This document shows positions 45,112 through 57,694 of a stretch of DNA of 64,000 bases, in pieces. A program made the translations under genes and the position numbers. Under the pieces are notes generated by a model. That model was not told where the DNA came from and did not search any database. It saw only the letters and a list, made by a program, of their open reading frames with translations. Position 1 is the first letter of the stretch. Every line of letters begins with the position of its first letter. Origin of the DNA: Hofstenia miamia (Eukaryota > Xenacoelomorpha > Acoela); assembly GCA_004352715.1 (NCBI GenBank), contig SCFE01000004.1:1347047-1411046 (forward strand), written 5' to 3'.

Positions 45112-45338
45112 CAGGGGCGTACGCAGGATTTTCTGACTGGGGAAGACATCTTAGTAATGACCAAAAGCCGCAAATCTTTTGAAAATGTTGAGAAAATATA
45201 CCCTAAAAACTAATTTCATTATTTTAGATTTTAAATTTTTTAAAATTTTTACCAAACATTTTGTGATTTAGCAACTCAAAATCAAATTTGAAAACTTGAT
45301 GGGGGATTCCAGCTTGTCGCTCCTTGCCGACGCCACTG
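45112..45338. mobile_element. MITE with CAGKGGCRTACCCAGG termini, copy 2
   Basis: Starts CAGGGGCGTACGCAGGATTT; the right end in reverse complement starts CAGTGGCGTCGGCAAGG. The interior shares TTTTGAAAATRTTGAGAAAA and TTTCA-rich segments with copy 1 at 11,985-12,209. A decayed TCTCTGC/TCTACTGC pair flanks it. Confidence 0.75.
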
Positions 45339-45344
45339 TCTACT

Positions 45345-46175
45345 GCTGACCAAAGACTTTCCAAAGTCCTCGATTCTATAATTTTCCTTGCTATTTAGGT
45401 GAACATCTCCAGAATTACAACTAAGTTTTCATTGTGATTTATAAGAACACATGATTAACTTGGTCAATCAGGGGTGTACTCGATTAGATTGGGGTGCAGT
45501 CCCCTTGTTAAATTTATATTAGTATTCGAGTTTTGGATTTTATTTGTTGAGAATATAAATCACGCTCAAAATATATCATAAAAAATACAAAGCTCAAGAT
45601 AAGAGCCCCCCCTTGTAAATTACTTAGGAGTACAGTCCTGTGGTCAATCTAGTATATTAATCTTCTGTGGAAATTTTGAAAAGTGGTATGGTGGAGCTTC
45701 ATTCATAACACTAAAATGCTTGAAAATCAAAGTGCATTAATTGTTGCTTGCCAATAATGCTTAAGAATCGAATTGTGGACATTTTATTAATTGAAATCCA
45801 CGTGATAGTTAGCATATACTAGAGGTACAACACGATTACCAAAGGCCCTCATCATCCCTTTTGTACTTCAATAATTCAAAATTTAATAGTACAAAACATG
45901 GCCTACTGAAGTGACATGTAGAAATGAAAATGTACAATTTGCATAATTGCCATCAGTTCTGGAGTTTTGATAACATATGGTCCATGCTTCTCACCAGTTA
46001 AGGTGTTAGTGTTACATCACAACTAAAATGATGAAAATACTTATAAATTATTAAGTTAGATTTATTTCAAATAATAATTGTGACAAATGAAATTCATTTG
46101 TTAATCTATTTGAAAAATAGTTGAGGAAACAATCTGAGCTTAGTTCTGTCCATCCAGAAAATTCTGAATATACGT
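45345..46175. other. No recognisable feature
   Basis: AT-rich; nothing supported. Confidence 0.5.
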
Positions 46176-46180
46176 ACATG

Positions 46181-46533
46181 CAGGGTTTTTAAGCACTCAA
46201 AATTTTAAGAACTCAAACTCAAATAAGCTTGCAAAACTTGATCAGAAATACTTGGAAGGGAAATCATCAAAACTTGAACTTGAACATTATTGAAAATCCA
46301 TTTGAAAATACTATAAACATTAAATTATTTTAAATTTGTATTTCGTTGCCAATCACAAATAACTATTTTTTAGATTAAATTATTGTAAAATAAATGTTTT
46401 TACACTAAAAACTTGTAATTATAGAAAAAATTCTATCAAACTTGGAATTTTTTTAAAAAATACTTGAAATCAAGCTTGAAATGTAAAAACTTGACATCAG
46501 TCTGACTAACTTGAACCCATGTAAAAAACCCTG
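46181..46533. mobile_element. MITE with CAGGGTTTTT termini
   Basis: 353 bp; left end CAGGGTTTTTAAGCACTCAA, right end in reverse complement CAGGGTTTTTTACATGGGTT. Flanks CGTACATG and CATGCAAG are a weak 8-bp duplication (five of eight). Both halves contain repeated ACTTGAACTT or TTCAAGTT motifs. Probably hAT-related. Confidence 0.6.
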
Positions 46534-46960
46534 CATGCAAGCAAATTGTTTGCTTAAATTAAAATTACGTTTTAATAGATTAGATTTGTTTGTAAAGTCT
46601 GTTGATTAAAAGCTCATAATTTCATAATATAAATTTAGCTAATTCAATCTTATTGCTTTTTCTGTTTGGAAATATAATAGTTTACTTTTAATTATTTTAC
46701 AAATTCTACTGAATTTGTACTTTTGTTTATTCTAAGTTACATGATTTCAATGTACATATTTTATCTGATATCTGTATCTTGATTAGGTACATTTTGTAAG
46801 AGTACTCAATTACTCAGTAGAGTCTTTGGTTTAGCTATGCAACTAGAATCAAGGTTCAGTAACACTATCTCATTTTATATTTTTTAATTTATTCAAGATA
46901 GATACAAGACTCAACAACTTAGAAGTTTAGGATTAATAATATTTCCCAATGAATTCCCAG

Positions 46961-48078
46961 TGTAGCATAATCCATCTCATAAGCTGCTGAAAACCAAGAT
47001 CAAAAAAAGGAAAGAAGAAAGATGATTAAATTTTATTGAACAACTTATGTGCTAACCAAGATTTATTAATCAAATATAAAAATGTACAAGCAAGTAGTTG
47101 CTGATAAATTAATTTGGCAAAAATCTGAGGGCAAAAAAACTTCTTGTTATTTTTAGTAAACTAAGCAGAAATGTCCTAGTAATTTAAAATTCAAATGAAC
47201 ATGTACTTGTTTTAATTGAAAGAAAACATTGTAACTGATTTGATTAATTATTAAAAATGTCTAGCTAAATGGTTCACACTGAGTAATGTTCAGGATCCCA
47301 TAATGGGAATGAATCAAGATTTTTCACCTCTGATTATGAAATGCATCTAAGTTAGGTGTACAGTTAAGACTTTTTTATTTCTCCCATTTAACTGGCTATC
47401 AATTGTTTTCCATCATGTATGTTATAAGAATTCAGAAATGACTAGTTAGCTAAAAGTAGGATATATCTTTCCTCTTTTTAGGTCAAAATTATTGACTATA
47501 AAGTGACTGATAATGAGATCATTTATTATATTAATAATCATATTTAAATGTAGGATTAGGAAGCTGCTATTTGTTTAATAAGTAATTCAAATGCCAATAG
47601 TTTTTCAGTAATGGAATTGTTTTAAATATGTTAACTTGTCAACAAAGCAGCTAGTGACAAGTCAGGGTGTGCAAAGTTTATGTCATTTTATTTATTAAGA
47701 TTGAAGCACAACAGCACATGATACAAAAAGATTTTAAGTCAAGTTGTGTCTGATCATTAGTAAGCAACATCATAGGTTAGGTTACACATAATAAGCTTCT
47801 TTGGGATGAGTGTCAGAGATGCATTGAAGAAATTGGATTACTGGATTTTTTGCTGACAGTGAGAACAGCATTGGGCAGATGCCTAGTGAACAGGACAATG
47901 GTGGAGAAACCTCACCTAAAGAGTAATCATTAATATATCTGCTAATAAAAGTAAACAGAGAAATATTACTAATTCACTGAGCAGTTGAGAACAAATAGAT
48001 CCCTTCCTGCTGAATTGATGGAGAACCAAAGTATTAGATTTGGATAACTTGACATTAGGCCTGTTAAGAGATGCTATA
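46961..48078. repeat. Solo LTR, copy a
   Basis: 1,118 bp from TGTAGCATAATCC to ATGCTATA, flanked by a 4-bp duplication CCAG (46,957-46,960 and 48,079-48,082). Homologous throughout to 51,323-52,511 in the same orientation and to 51,056-53,325 and 56,261 onward in inverse orientation. Because both termini read TGTARCAT inward, the transcriptional direction is not clear. It is called an LTR from TG..CA-type ends, length and 4-bp target duplication. Confidence 0.75.
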
Positions 48079-48254
48079 CCAGTGTCACAATTGATGTTGC
48101 AAACCAAGTCAACTTTCACTCTAGGTTAAATTTGTAGGCATTTTATTCACTTACACCATCATCATCTTTTGCAAATAATATAATAATAATAATAATAATA
48201 ATCAATGACTTTATTTAGCCACTGAAGGCATACACAACAAAAAAATAAAACCAG

Positions 48255-48983
48255 TCAAGTTTTACAGCAGCAAGGACAGTCACAGGAGATGAAATAGGAG
48301 CAAATGGAAGAGTAGGCGAAGTTGGAGAAGGCCTCAGCAAAGAGGAAAGCCATCAAAGATTTCTTGAAGCTTGGTGGCAGGGAAAAGAAATCAATCACTG
48401 TTGGAGGGTTGAGAGTCAAGATGTAATTAGCAGCAGTACAATCATGATTGAAAAATGAGTGAAGAGTGTGATGTTTCTTTGTATGACAAATGGAGAAGGT
48501 GGCAACATCATCAGTGTGAGTGCAGCAGGAATTAGAGAACTTAATGAAATCAAAAGGATCAAGATCCAATTTGCGAGTCAGTAGTTGATTGAACAGAAGG
48601 AGATCACATGCATGAAAGTAGAGTGACAGTGGGAGAGTGGAGAATTTCAGCAGAGCGTCTTTATAGGCCAAAGAGGAAATCCATTTGAAAGCATGTTTCT
48701 GGAAATGTTCTATGTAGTGGAACAAAGCATGAGAAGGCCACCAACAAGGAGAAGTGTAGAGAAGAATAGTGTGAGGAATGGACTTGAACAAAGAGAGTTT
48801 CACAGCAGATGAGGTATTAAAAGGAAAATTACAGAAAATGGCAAATAGTGAGGAATTAGCTTTGCAGAGACACAAAGACACATGTCTTTGAGTTATGGGC
48901 AGGAGGAAGATCAGAGTGAGATAGTCAGTCATGGTGAGGCGCATTACAGTGGCAGGGACAAAGGCCAAAAGACTTTTGCTCAT
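48255..48983 (-). pseudogene. LINE post-RT C-terminal domain remnant
   Basis: A 242-codon open segment includes ILLYTSPCWWPSHALFHYIE, then HFQKHAFKWISSLAYKDALL and FSTLPLSLYFHACDLLLF, matching the region after LINE RT (LExxQrrf-tkri-yxeRLxxLxLxSLxxRRxxxDL). The end reads SLPPSFKKSLMAFLFAEAFS, like the usual terminal FKxxL block. It is open but detached from any RT core. Confidence 0.6.
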
Positions 48984-49133
48984 TGTCAGAGAGGTGGTAA
49001 TAATGAATCAAGACTCCTTCAGACCACACATCTGGATTCATGAGTATATGATGAGACTCTTGATCACAGACAACATGGAAGGATACAAATGGAGAGTCAG
49101 GACATTGAGGAATGGAAATGACATCATCAAATT

Positions 49134-49659
49134 TTAGAGAGGAAGAACAAAGGTGGTCAGCAACATCTGAGGTGGACACAGAGACAGCAAAACAGCCAAC
49201 ATAGATATGAGCTTTACAGGGAGGTGGCAGAAGTTAACTAATAGGAACAGCATGGAGACAGCAGGAAGCACTAGAACCAAAAACTGGACGAGGACAATTA
49301 TGGTTAGTAGATGAAGGGATAGACTGCTTAGGAGGATTTGGTAGAGCAGGGGGAGCAAGCATGGGTGTGAAACTCAGAGCAGGATGAATGGGGAGAGATG
49401 AGACAGAGCGTGAGGCAGCAGCACTGTAGGAGAACATTTGGGATTGTAGTGAGGAAAAATCAGAGGAAAGCTTTGTGAGGGATTCAGATAAGGATGATAT
49501 GATGCAAGGGCCATTATTGGAGGACAGAGTCAAGGTAGAGAGAGCAGTGACCTCTTGGCACAACAACAAATTGATGGCATCTTTCTTCAGACCACCAACA
49601 GCAGAAGCAAACTGGGCATTGCTCAAATTTTTGAGGTTGGACAGTGAAATTGGGGGCAT
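49134..49659 (-). pseudogene. LINE ORF1-like remnant
   Basis: Starts MPPISLSNLKNLSNAQFASA and continues with Ser/Thr/Pro-rich low-complexity sequence (SSLPIHPALSFTPMLAPPAL), as in some LINE ORF1 N-termini. A second frame follows (49,358-49,134). No zinc knuckle seen. The assignment depends on position within the LINE. Confidence 0.4.
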
Positions 49660-49699
49660 AACTGAAATCTAATAAACTGTATAATAAACAACCAATACT

Positions 49700-51050
49700 T
49701 GGTGAAACTACATATAAACACTAATTTTTTTATGTAATGGTAATCATTCTAAGTGAATGCCCAGTTTTGAATAGTGGAATAAACTCATCAAATGAAAAAA
49801 TGATTACTTTTATTTTTTTAAATTATATTTTAAACATCCTTAAATTTGGTTAACAAAGTAATCAAAGTTTTGTTAAATTTGAACAATAATTTACTTGATT
49901 TCTAGTCTTTTTTAAACAAGTAAATTAAACTTTTACTTAACCTGCTAAAAGGACTCATTTAAATTAATAAATGCTCATTTATTGAGTTAGAATTAATGAT
50001 CTTAAAATGTTATCAATCCTGATCAAGAGAGTATATAGTATCATTGCTCTCTTTAATAAATTCCACCTCCTAAAGTATTCTACAATGGACTTATCTAATT
50101 TACAAATCACTGCTATCTTTATTAAGTACAATAAATAATAATTCCATTTACATAATAATTTGTATGTTCTAATTCAAACAAATATAGTCACACAATAAAG
50201 TTATTGAGTAGTAATGAACCAACTGATAATGAAGTTATAACAAAATACTATGATGGGGTTCTCACTCTGCTTTATCCTCTTTTGCAGCAGCCATCTTTGT
50301 GAAACATGTTGCCACAAAAAGCAAGGATCAAAACCTTGATAAATAGCTTTTTAGTAGCATAGGTGAGGGAGTCTAGAAGGGAGCCACAATATTCCTAATG
50401 TTAACAATCTTATTGTATAAATATCAGTTAGACAATGACTTCTTCAATAACTGTCCTGTGAAGAGAACAGAGCACCATAACCACATATAGTTCTAAAAGA
50501 CATATAAGTTGTTTTTGACAATATTTGTTACAGTATGAAGCCAATAAATGTTGACATTTGTCATCAACATGAAGCAATTACATTAGGTTATCTAAATATT
50601 CAGTTAATACACTAGTTAAAGTGACATTATGTAATTGTGCTAATCTAATATCATCCTTACACAGTTTTTGTGTCAGTTTAACTTTTTGTCAGTAATTTCT
50701 TCATGTTTTAAGAAATATGTAATCAACAAGTTATCACAGTTGATATTAACAACTGAGAACTGAGCAACTTGCTTTCTATGTCCATTCTGCACAACATTTA
50801 GTACAAGAAAATTGACTGTCAAAAATTACTGCATAATATTAAAGTATATAAACCATTGGATTTAGATTTTAAAATCTTTTATCAATGTTTTTTTGAGAAA
50901 TTTCAATGTTAAAAATGGCTTGCAAATTTACACAGTATTCAATTTATTTTATAATCATTAATAGGCAAAACTAAGTTGTGATCACAAATGAGTGGCATTG
51001 TATTCACAAGCACTGCATAAAGGATTTTGTGAATAGTTTGGATATTATAG
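49700..51050. other. No recognisable feature
   Basis: AT-rich DNA between the LINE remnant and the next LTR copy; no supported gene. Confidence 0.5.
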
Positions 51051-51055
51051 CATCT

Positions 51056-53325
51056 CTTACCAGGCCCAAAATCAGGTTGTCTAAATCTAGTCCTTTGGTT
51101 CTCTGTCAATTTTGCAGGAAGGGAGCTACTTTTTCTCAACTGCTTTGTGAATTAATAATATTCCTCTGTTAACTTTTATTAGCAGATAGATTAACAATAA
51201 CTATTTATGTGAGGCTTGGTTTCTCCACAGTTGGCCTGTTTGGTGGGCATCCACATGAAGCTGTTCTCTTTATCAGTAACAGATCCAGTAATCCAAATTG
51301 TTTGATGAACCTCCTACACTCATGTAGCATAATCCATCAGGTAAGCTGCTAAAACTAAGATCAAAGAAAGAAGAAATAAGAAGAAGATTAAAAAAACAAC
51401 TAAGCAAATTAAATGATGAATTGTTCTCAATTAGATTTGTAAATTAAAATGCAAAAATTATAAAAGCAAGGTGCTTGCCAATTAACCAATTTGACAAATC
51501 TTTGAGGGTGAAATCACTTCTCATTATTTTTAGCCAACTAGGCAGAACTGTCTAGTTAATTTAAATTTCAAATTGACAGGTACTAAATTTGATTAGTATA
51601 AATAGGATTACAACATTAAAACAATTGTTGAAGTATATTCTTTAGATATCTTATTTTACTTTATTAACTTGTTTGCTTAATTATTAACAATGTCAAGCTA
51701 AGTGGTTTGTGTTGAGTAGTGGTCAGGGTACCATGACAGGAACAATTCTAGGTTCTTTGCTCTTGATTCACAAAATTCAATTAGGTTAGGTGTATGACTA
51801 GGAGTTTTTGACTACCCATTTAGTTGACTAGCAATTGTACTAAAAAATGTATTTAGTAATAAACTCAATAAACATCTAGTTAGCCAAATGTAAGTTATTT
51901 ATTAATTCTTTTTCTAGATCCAAAATGTTAACTATAATATGACTGATAATTAGACAATTTATTATATTAACTATCTTACATGTAGGTTAGGAAGCTGCTA
52001 ATTATTTATTTAGTAATTTGAATGCTGATAGTTTTTAGTAATGGCAAAATCATTAGTTAATTACTAACAAAACAGCTAGTGCCAAGTCAGGTTTGAAAGA
52101 CTCATAATAGTCTATGTGTTAAAATAAAACACAACAACACAATTTTCAATAGAGTATAAGTTGAATTGTGTCTGTTCATTAGTAAGCACCATCATAGGTT
52201 AGAGCACACATAATTTACTTCATTGAGATGAGTACTGGAGACACTTCCAAGAACTTGGATTGCTGAATCTGTTGCTGACAAAGAGAGCTGCATCAGGCAG
52301 ATGCCCAATCATTCAGAGATCACTTGAAGCACTGCAGAGCCACTTTACCTAAATAGTGATTATTAATGTATTGATTAATTACAGTTAACAAGAACATATT
52401 AATAAAGTGCCAAGCAGACAGAAACTGTTAGATCCCTGCCCTCTGAATCACCATGAAGTTAAAGAATCAGAAATAAACAAATGGACATTGGGCCTGGTAG
52501 GATATACTAAACTCATCTCATAGAAGGCACATTGTGTGCCCTAACATATGACAGTGCTTACTAATGATTAGGCACAACTTGACTGAAAATCTCTTTGTAT
52601 TGTGTGATTTTGTGTTTAAGTTCTCATAAATAAACTGGGATAAGTTTCTTGAAACTTGACTTTCCACTAGCTGCTTCATTAACAATTTAAGGTAGTTAAG
52701 TAGTTAAAATGTTGTGTTTCAATCTTAATAAATAAAATGACATAATTTTTGTGGACCGTGAATTGTCACTACCTGCTTCGTTGACAAGTTAACATATTTA
52801 AACAATTCCATTACTGAAAAACTATTGGCATTCAAATTACTTAATTCAACAAATAGCAGCTTCCTAGCCTACATTTTGATAAGATAATTAACATAATAAA
52901 TGGTCTCATTATTGGTCATAATATCATTAACAATTTAGATCTAAAAAAGTTAATATATCCTACATTTAGCTAACTAACTGTTTTCAAATTCTTATAAAAT
53001 ACATGATAAAAACTATTGATAGTTGGCTAGATGGGGAAAAACCTAACCTAAATGCATTTCATGAAATCAGGGATGAAGAACCTTAAATTGTTCCCATCAT
53101 GGGATCCTGACCACTATTCTGCATGAACAATTTAGCTTGACATTTCTAAAAAATTAATCAAACTTTAATTAAGAGCAAAATAAGAATTACAAAGAATATA
53201 CTTCATCAATTGTCACATTGTATCCTTTCTATTTATAATTTTAATCAAATTAAGTACCTGTTGATTTGAATTTCAAATAACTTGATCTTAGTTTCTCAGC
53301 AGCTTACATAATGGATTATTCTACA
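51056..53325. repeat. Solo LTR, copy c, split by a nested copy
   Basis: Starts TATAGCATCTCTTACCAGGC and ends GGATTATTCTACA; flanked by ATAT at 51,052-51,055 and 53,326-53,329. It is inverse to copy a. Its sequence is interrupted at 51,323-52,511 by copy b; removing that and one CTCA restores a sequence collinear with the inverse of copy a (CACTCA then TCTCATAGAAGG, against CACTCA then TCCCAAAGAAGC). Confidence 0.8.
51323..52511. repeat. Solo LTR, copy b, nested inside copy c
   Basis: 1,189 bp starting TGTAGCATAATCCATCAG; the far end is degenerate (GGATATACTAAA). Flanked by CTCA at 51,319-51,322 and 52,512-52,515. Same orientation as copy a, opposite to its host. Confidence 0.8.
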
Positions 53326-53334
53326 ATATTGCCT

Positions 53335-54330
53335 AGAAACTTGGCATTTTTTCCAACACAACCTGAAGTTGCAGTGAATAGTCTCAAATGCCTGTTCACT
53401 GAAATTTCCAAGACTCTGACCATGCTTTTTTTAAAATTCAGGAGTGTGGTGTAGAACTATATGAATCTTTGGTGTTACTCTTACACCAATATTCTTGAAT
53501 GCTGATTCAAATTTTTTAATACAATTAGCATAATTGCTTTAAAAAAAATTCCCAAAGCAAAAAAAACAAAGTGCAAAATGCATCTACACATTGGGTAGAT
53601 GCTTTGTAAAACACCCATGTTTTCTAATAGAGCTTTGAATGCATTGCTATTAAAGCTACTACCATGCATAGCTTAATGTTGTAGGTGGCATTTGTTTGCT
53701 CAACAAGAGGCACTTGACCATACCTTTGTCATTGATTTTAAAAAGGTTTTGCAACACATAGTAAAAGGTGCAATTCTAGTCATGGTGCAGCACAGTAAGA
53801 TGATCTTCAGCATCACATCAAATGTGCAGCATTAAATTATTTCTTGGCATTGCTTTGTTTTCCTCCAGTGTGAAACCATGCCAAAGTCTGTTCACATAAT
53901 GATTTTAAGGTTCTGGAAGCTCCCTTGTTTTGTAAGCAGTGATGATGACAAGTGCATCAACTGCATAGGTACATTATGACTAATAAAATATTGGTCAATT
54001 TCAGTAATGAAAACATTTTTGAAGCTGAATCTTTCAGACAAAGCAGAGCCCAAAGATTCAACAAATTGAAATAATTTTGTCAACATCTACTGTAGAATTG
54101 CAGGGTGCATCTAGCAGCTCAAGCAGTATGAAGGTTGCAGAAGATTACCATTGCTGAGAGCAACCCATTCTCTAACAAAACAAATAAGGATTGGTAGTTT
54201 GCAATTTCATTGTAGAAAAAGTAATTCCAAGATGGCATTTCATGCAGCAACCAATTCACACAGCATCTCACTGAAGCCAAGTCATTAGAATCCATCCTTA
54301 CAATCCAAGGTGCTAATTGTGTGTCTCAAG
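53335..54330 (-). pseudogene. Transposase-like C-terminal remnant (family uncertain)
   Basis: Read on the minus strand in shifting frames: ELPEP near 53,920, DAEDHLTVLHHD near 53,800, and SAFKNIGVRVTPKIHIVLHH followed by TPEFKKHGQSLGNFSEQAFE near 53,510-53,370. The pattern ITPKxHxxxxH, then GxxLGxxSEQAxE, occurs at the C-terminus of large transposon-associated proteins of invertebrates. I cannot assign the superfamily with confidence. Many stops; it abuts LTR copy c. Confidence 0.4.
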
Positions 54331-54334
54331 TTGT

Positions 54335-56255
54335 AATTTCTAGCTCAATAAAACAAATTTAGCTCTGTGTTTATCATCTCAGCTCATGTAATAAAGATGT
54401 TAAATAACATGTAATTACCACGTATTTGTGTATGCCAATGCCATAGTATATTCACATTGTGTGATAGTATGTGCATGTTTGATCAATAGTAGTGGTTCTT
54501 ATATTTCCTATGCCTATATGTAGCCTAAAGCAACCACAATATGGGCTCACATCTGTCAAGGAGCAAGTTATCACCCCAGGCACAGCAGAGTTCCTCCCAC
54601 ATTATCACCAGATCTTATAATTGCATTATTATAAAATTCATACCAAAGCCAAAAAGGTTAGTAGATAATAAAAATAATGAAAGAGCAAATGTTATCCAGT
54701 GAGAACAAAATTTATTTGACGTTTGATAACATTGAGTTCCCTATTTATTACAAGAAAACTAAATATTTACCATTTTACAAAAGCTAGCCTGTTTCCCTCA
54801 CAAATTAAATGAGCAATTACATGTAATATATAGCTTGAGGGGACAATTACTAAATTTGAAACTTAAGTTTGAAAAGAATACAAATTAATAAAATCACTAA
54901 ATTAAAGATACTAAATAGCACCAAATTAATTGGAGAGTGCCTATAATTGAATGATAAAAATAATCAAAGGCCCCAAGTGACTCTACACTACAGTACTTAC
55001 AAGTAAAGATGGATTGATGATGAACTCTGTGTCTTTGACAAGAAAAAACGGTTCAAGTTTGTGATGGTGCTTTGCAGAAAGTTTTTGAAATTTTGTTCAA
55101 TATACTGTCTGTTATATACATATAAATGAGGACTAATTGGAGGGTATGGTTGTCAATAATTGCAATAATATTTTTATTCTTGACAAACTGTCTGAAGAAA
55201 TAGGCCAGTCTTTCTCTTTCTGGATTCCTGCAATAAGTTTGACATTCAGTCAATGTCCACTTATTGTTACTAGTGAAAACTTTGAACTTCCAGGTTCTAT
55301 TATTATTGATGAAGTGACTAGATGAAGAAATGTCTAATGAGACATTCAAAAGATTCAAGATGTCTCTAAGTTCATACAGCATTTGGCATTAAAAAAACCT
55401 AAGTGATAAACATTACTTTTGTAAAATGAATTTGTTTGCAATGTAAGCATTTTGAAATTGAATTCAAATTCAATTGCTATCATTTCCAAGTGAGTTTTAC
55501 TCTAAGTATTACAAACAATTTTTAAGGTGTGAATTCAAATTGTGTGCACTTGACCCTAATGAATGGCTGCAACAATTATAGTAAATATGAAGAAACCTAA
55601 ATAATGGCTGCACTAATTACAGTAATGACAAGTTTGAATTTCAATTGAATAGCAATAGCATATCCCAAATAATTGTAGCACCAATTATTGTAAATGAAGA
55701 ACTTAGACTGCTATGGTCTGAGTTAAGAACAAAGAGTTCTACAATAGCTTAACCAATTAGTTAAATTAATTAAAATTAACCAATTTCAACATAAAGTAAA
55801 TTCAAACAATGGTTTTCTTATGCAAAAGTTTACCAATAAATTTCTGGTAAGTTGAGGAGTTTTTTTGAAAAATTGAGAACTTTGGATTGTTGCAAATTCA
55901 GACTGCTGTGGTTTGATTAACTGATTAAACATATTGAGTTATAACATGCTAAAGTTGAAAGTTCTCACTAATATTATGTATTTTTAGACAATGATGGTCT
56001 TCTAAGATTACTTTAAATTTGAGTTAACTGCAGTGTGTTCACTATGTAATGGCTTCATCCTGTGATGGGGCCAAGTAATAGCTCTTGTGTAACAATGACA
56101 GTATTTGAAGGAGTCATTGTTTAACCAATATAATTAAAATGCAATTGTTAACACTAAGAATATTGTGGTTCAATTCTGGGCTTGCTTGCCTACAGTACTT
56201 GAAATTATTTTATTTAGGTTTCATCTCAATTCTTCTGCAGCATTGGTTTCACCAA
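54335..56255. other. No recognisable feature
   Basis: AT-rich. The overlapping ORFs at 55,382-55,053 (minus) and 55,137-55,325 (plus) have no recognised domain; the minus one could extend the remnant at 53.3-54.3 kb, but nothing shows it. Confidence 0.45.
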
Positions 56256-56260
56256 GATGG

Positions 56261-57125
56261 TGTAACATCCTCTACCAGGCATTATCACTGCTCTCCTGTG
56301 TTACTTTATAACATTGGTTGTGTATTTGTGGGTAGGGATTTACTAACTCAACACTGCTTTAGCTTTTATGTAGTTCCATTAACAGAAATTAACAAGACAT
56401 AACTATTCACTATTTAGGTGACAAAGCCACACAGTATCTCCTCCAATGATTGATAGTGGGCATCTGCATGAAGCTGATCTCCACATCCAGTTTCACCTGT
56501 TCACCAATGATCCACTTGGTTGAGTTCCTCCTCTCAGTTCATCAATATAACTTATGTGTACCTTATCCTAGCTCAGTGTATACTTGAGACAAGACACAAT
56601 TCAAATTAGACTCTATTTGTAAAAGTGTTTCACATTTGTGCAACCAGACTTGTCACTAGCTGTGTCATTAATATTACATGTAGCCATTACCAAAATATAT
56701 TGGCTTTAATAACTAGTTTAATATTTAGCAGTTCCTAACTTACATTCAATAGTTACTACATGTATGATCACATTATTGGTCACATTATAGTCAATAATTT
56801 GGATCTAAAATAATATTGATATAATTCCTAAGTTTTGGCCTTCCAATGGTATTTCAAACTTGTTATATTTAATATATGTAGTAAATGAATGGCAGTCAAC
56901 TAAACAAGAATAAAACCCCTATACCTAACTTAGGTGCACTTTTGTTGTCTGGCACAAAGACCCTTGAATCAATTTCATGATGGATCCAGACCTCTACTAA
57001 ACACAACTCTTTTTGCTTGACATTGTACTAAATATTAAAACCACAATAAGGAAACAATATAAGAATTCCAAATGAATTTCTTTATCAATTGCTTACATTG
57101 AATTTAATATATTTATTGTGACATA
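56261..57125. repeat. LTR family, copy d (right end unclear)
   Basis: Starts TGTAACATCCTCTACCAGGC and follows the same order as copy c for about 860 bp (for example ATTTAGCAGTTCCTAACTTACA, trimmed, and the GGATCTAAAATAAT block). The far terminus with GGATTATGCTACA is not found, so it is truncated or diverged near 57,125. Confidence 0.65.
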
Positions 57126-57694
57126 ATCTATCAAGACTATCATGATTGGTCAGGATGAGAGGAAAAGAATGAAGAAACAAAGACTAAAATTATTATTGAT
57201 TATAATGATTAATTGTAAATCATGATAGGATTGATTATTCAGTTTGTAAAATGTTTTGTGCAGTTAATACTTAAAATTATACTCGACGGTATTTGACAAA
57301 ACAAAAGATGGTCAAACAGCATAGTCAAATTAAAGCTGACGTTGCGTAAAATTAACAGAAATATTAAAGCGAGGGAAAACTGTCAACAAGAAAGAATAGC
57401 AGGTACTTGTCGAGTGTTTAATTGTTTATCAAAAAGTGCTATAAATATAATGCATTGGATGTAATAATTGATGAGCAAATCTACTTTGGATTAGTTTTCT
57501 ATTGTCAGGTCATTTTGTATATTTAAATGGAAAGCTAAACGTATACAAACTAGGGTAATTGTATGGTGGTCTCCCACCTCCAGTTTACGTTGTACTCTAA
57601 GGTTACGAATAGGTATAGGAGTTTTTGCCGTTATAGCTTTCCTGAATGTCATTGCTTGTCAGATAGTGTTATCGCGACCTACGAGTCTTACATG
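57126..57694. other. No recognisable feature
   Basis: AT-rich DNA up to the scaffold gap; nothing supported. Confidence 0.5.

Larger units (their letters stand above)
48150..49680 (-). mobile_element. LINE retrotransposon, internally deleted
   Basis: Minus-strand element: an ORF1-like stretch (49,659-49,234) is followed with little space by the post-RT C-terminus (48,983-48,255). The 3' end (minus) reads GGCTAAATAAAGTCATTG and runs into an (ATT)n tract at about 48,175-48,201, a typical LINE tail with AATAAA. The RT core is missing. The region is visibly less AT-rich than its surroundings. Confidence 0.65.

Noticed and set aside
48931-49137. Plus-strand ORFs over the LINE remnant (48.9-49.7 kb) and over gypsy copies A-C
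   Set aside because: They are shadows opposite better-supported minus-strand retrotransposon coding.
46961-57125. Interpretation of copies a-b and c-d as paired LTRs of two complete elements
   Set aside because: Copies a, b and c each carry their own 4-bp target duplication, showing independent solo insertions.
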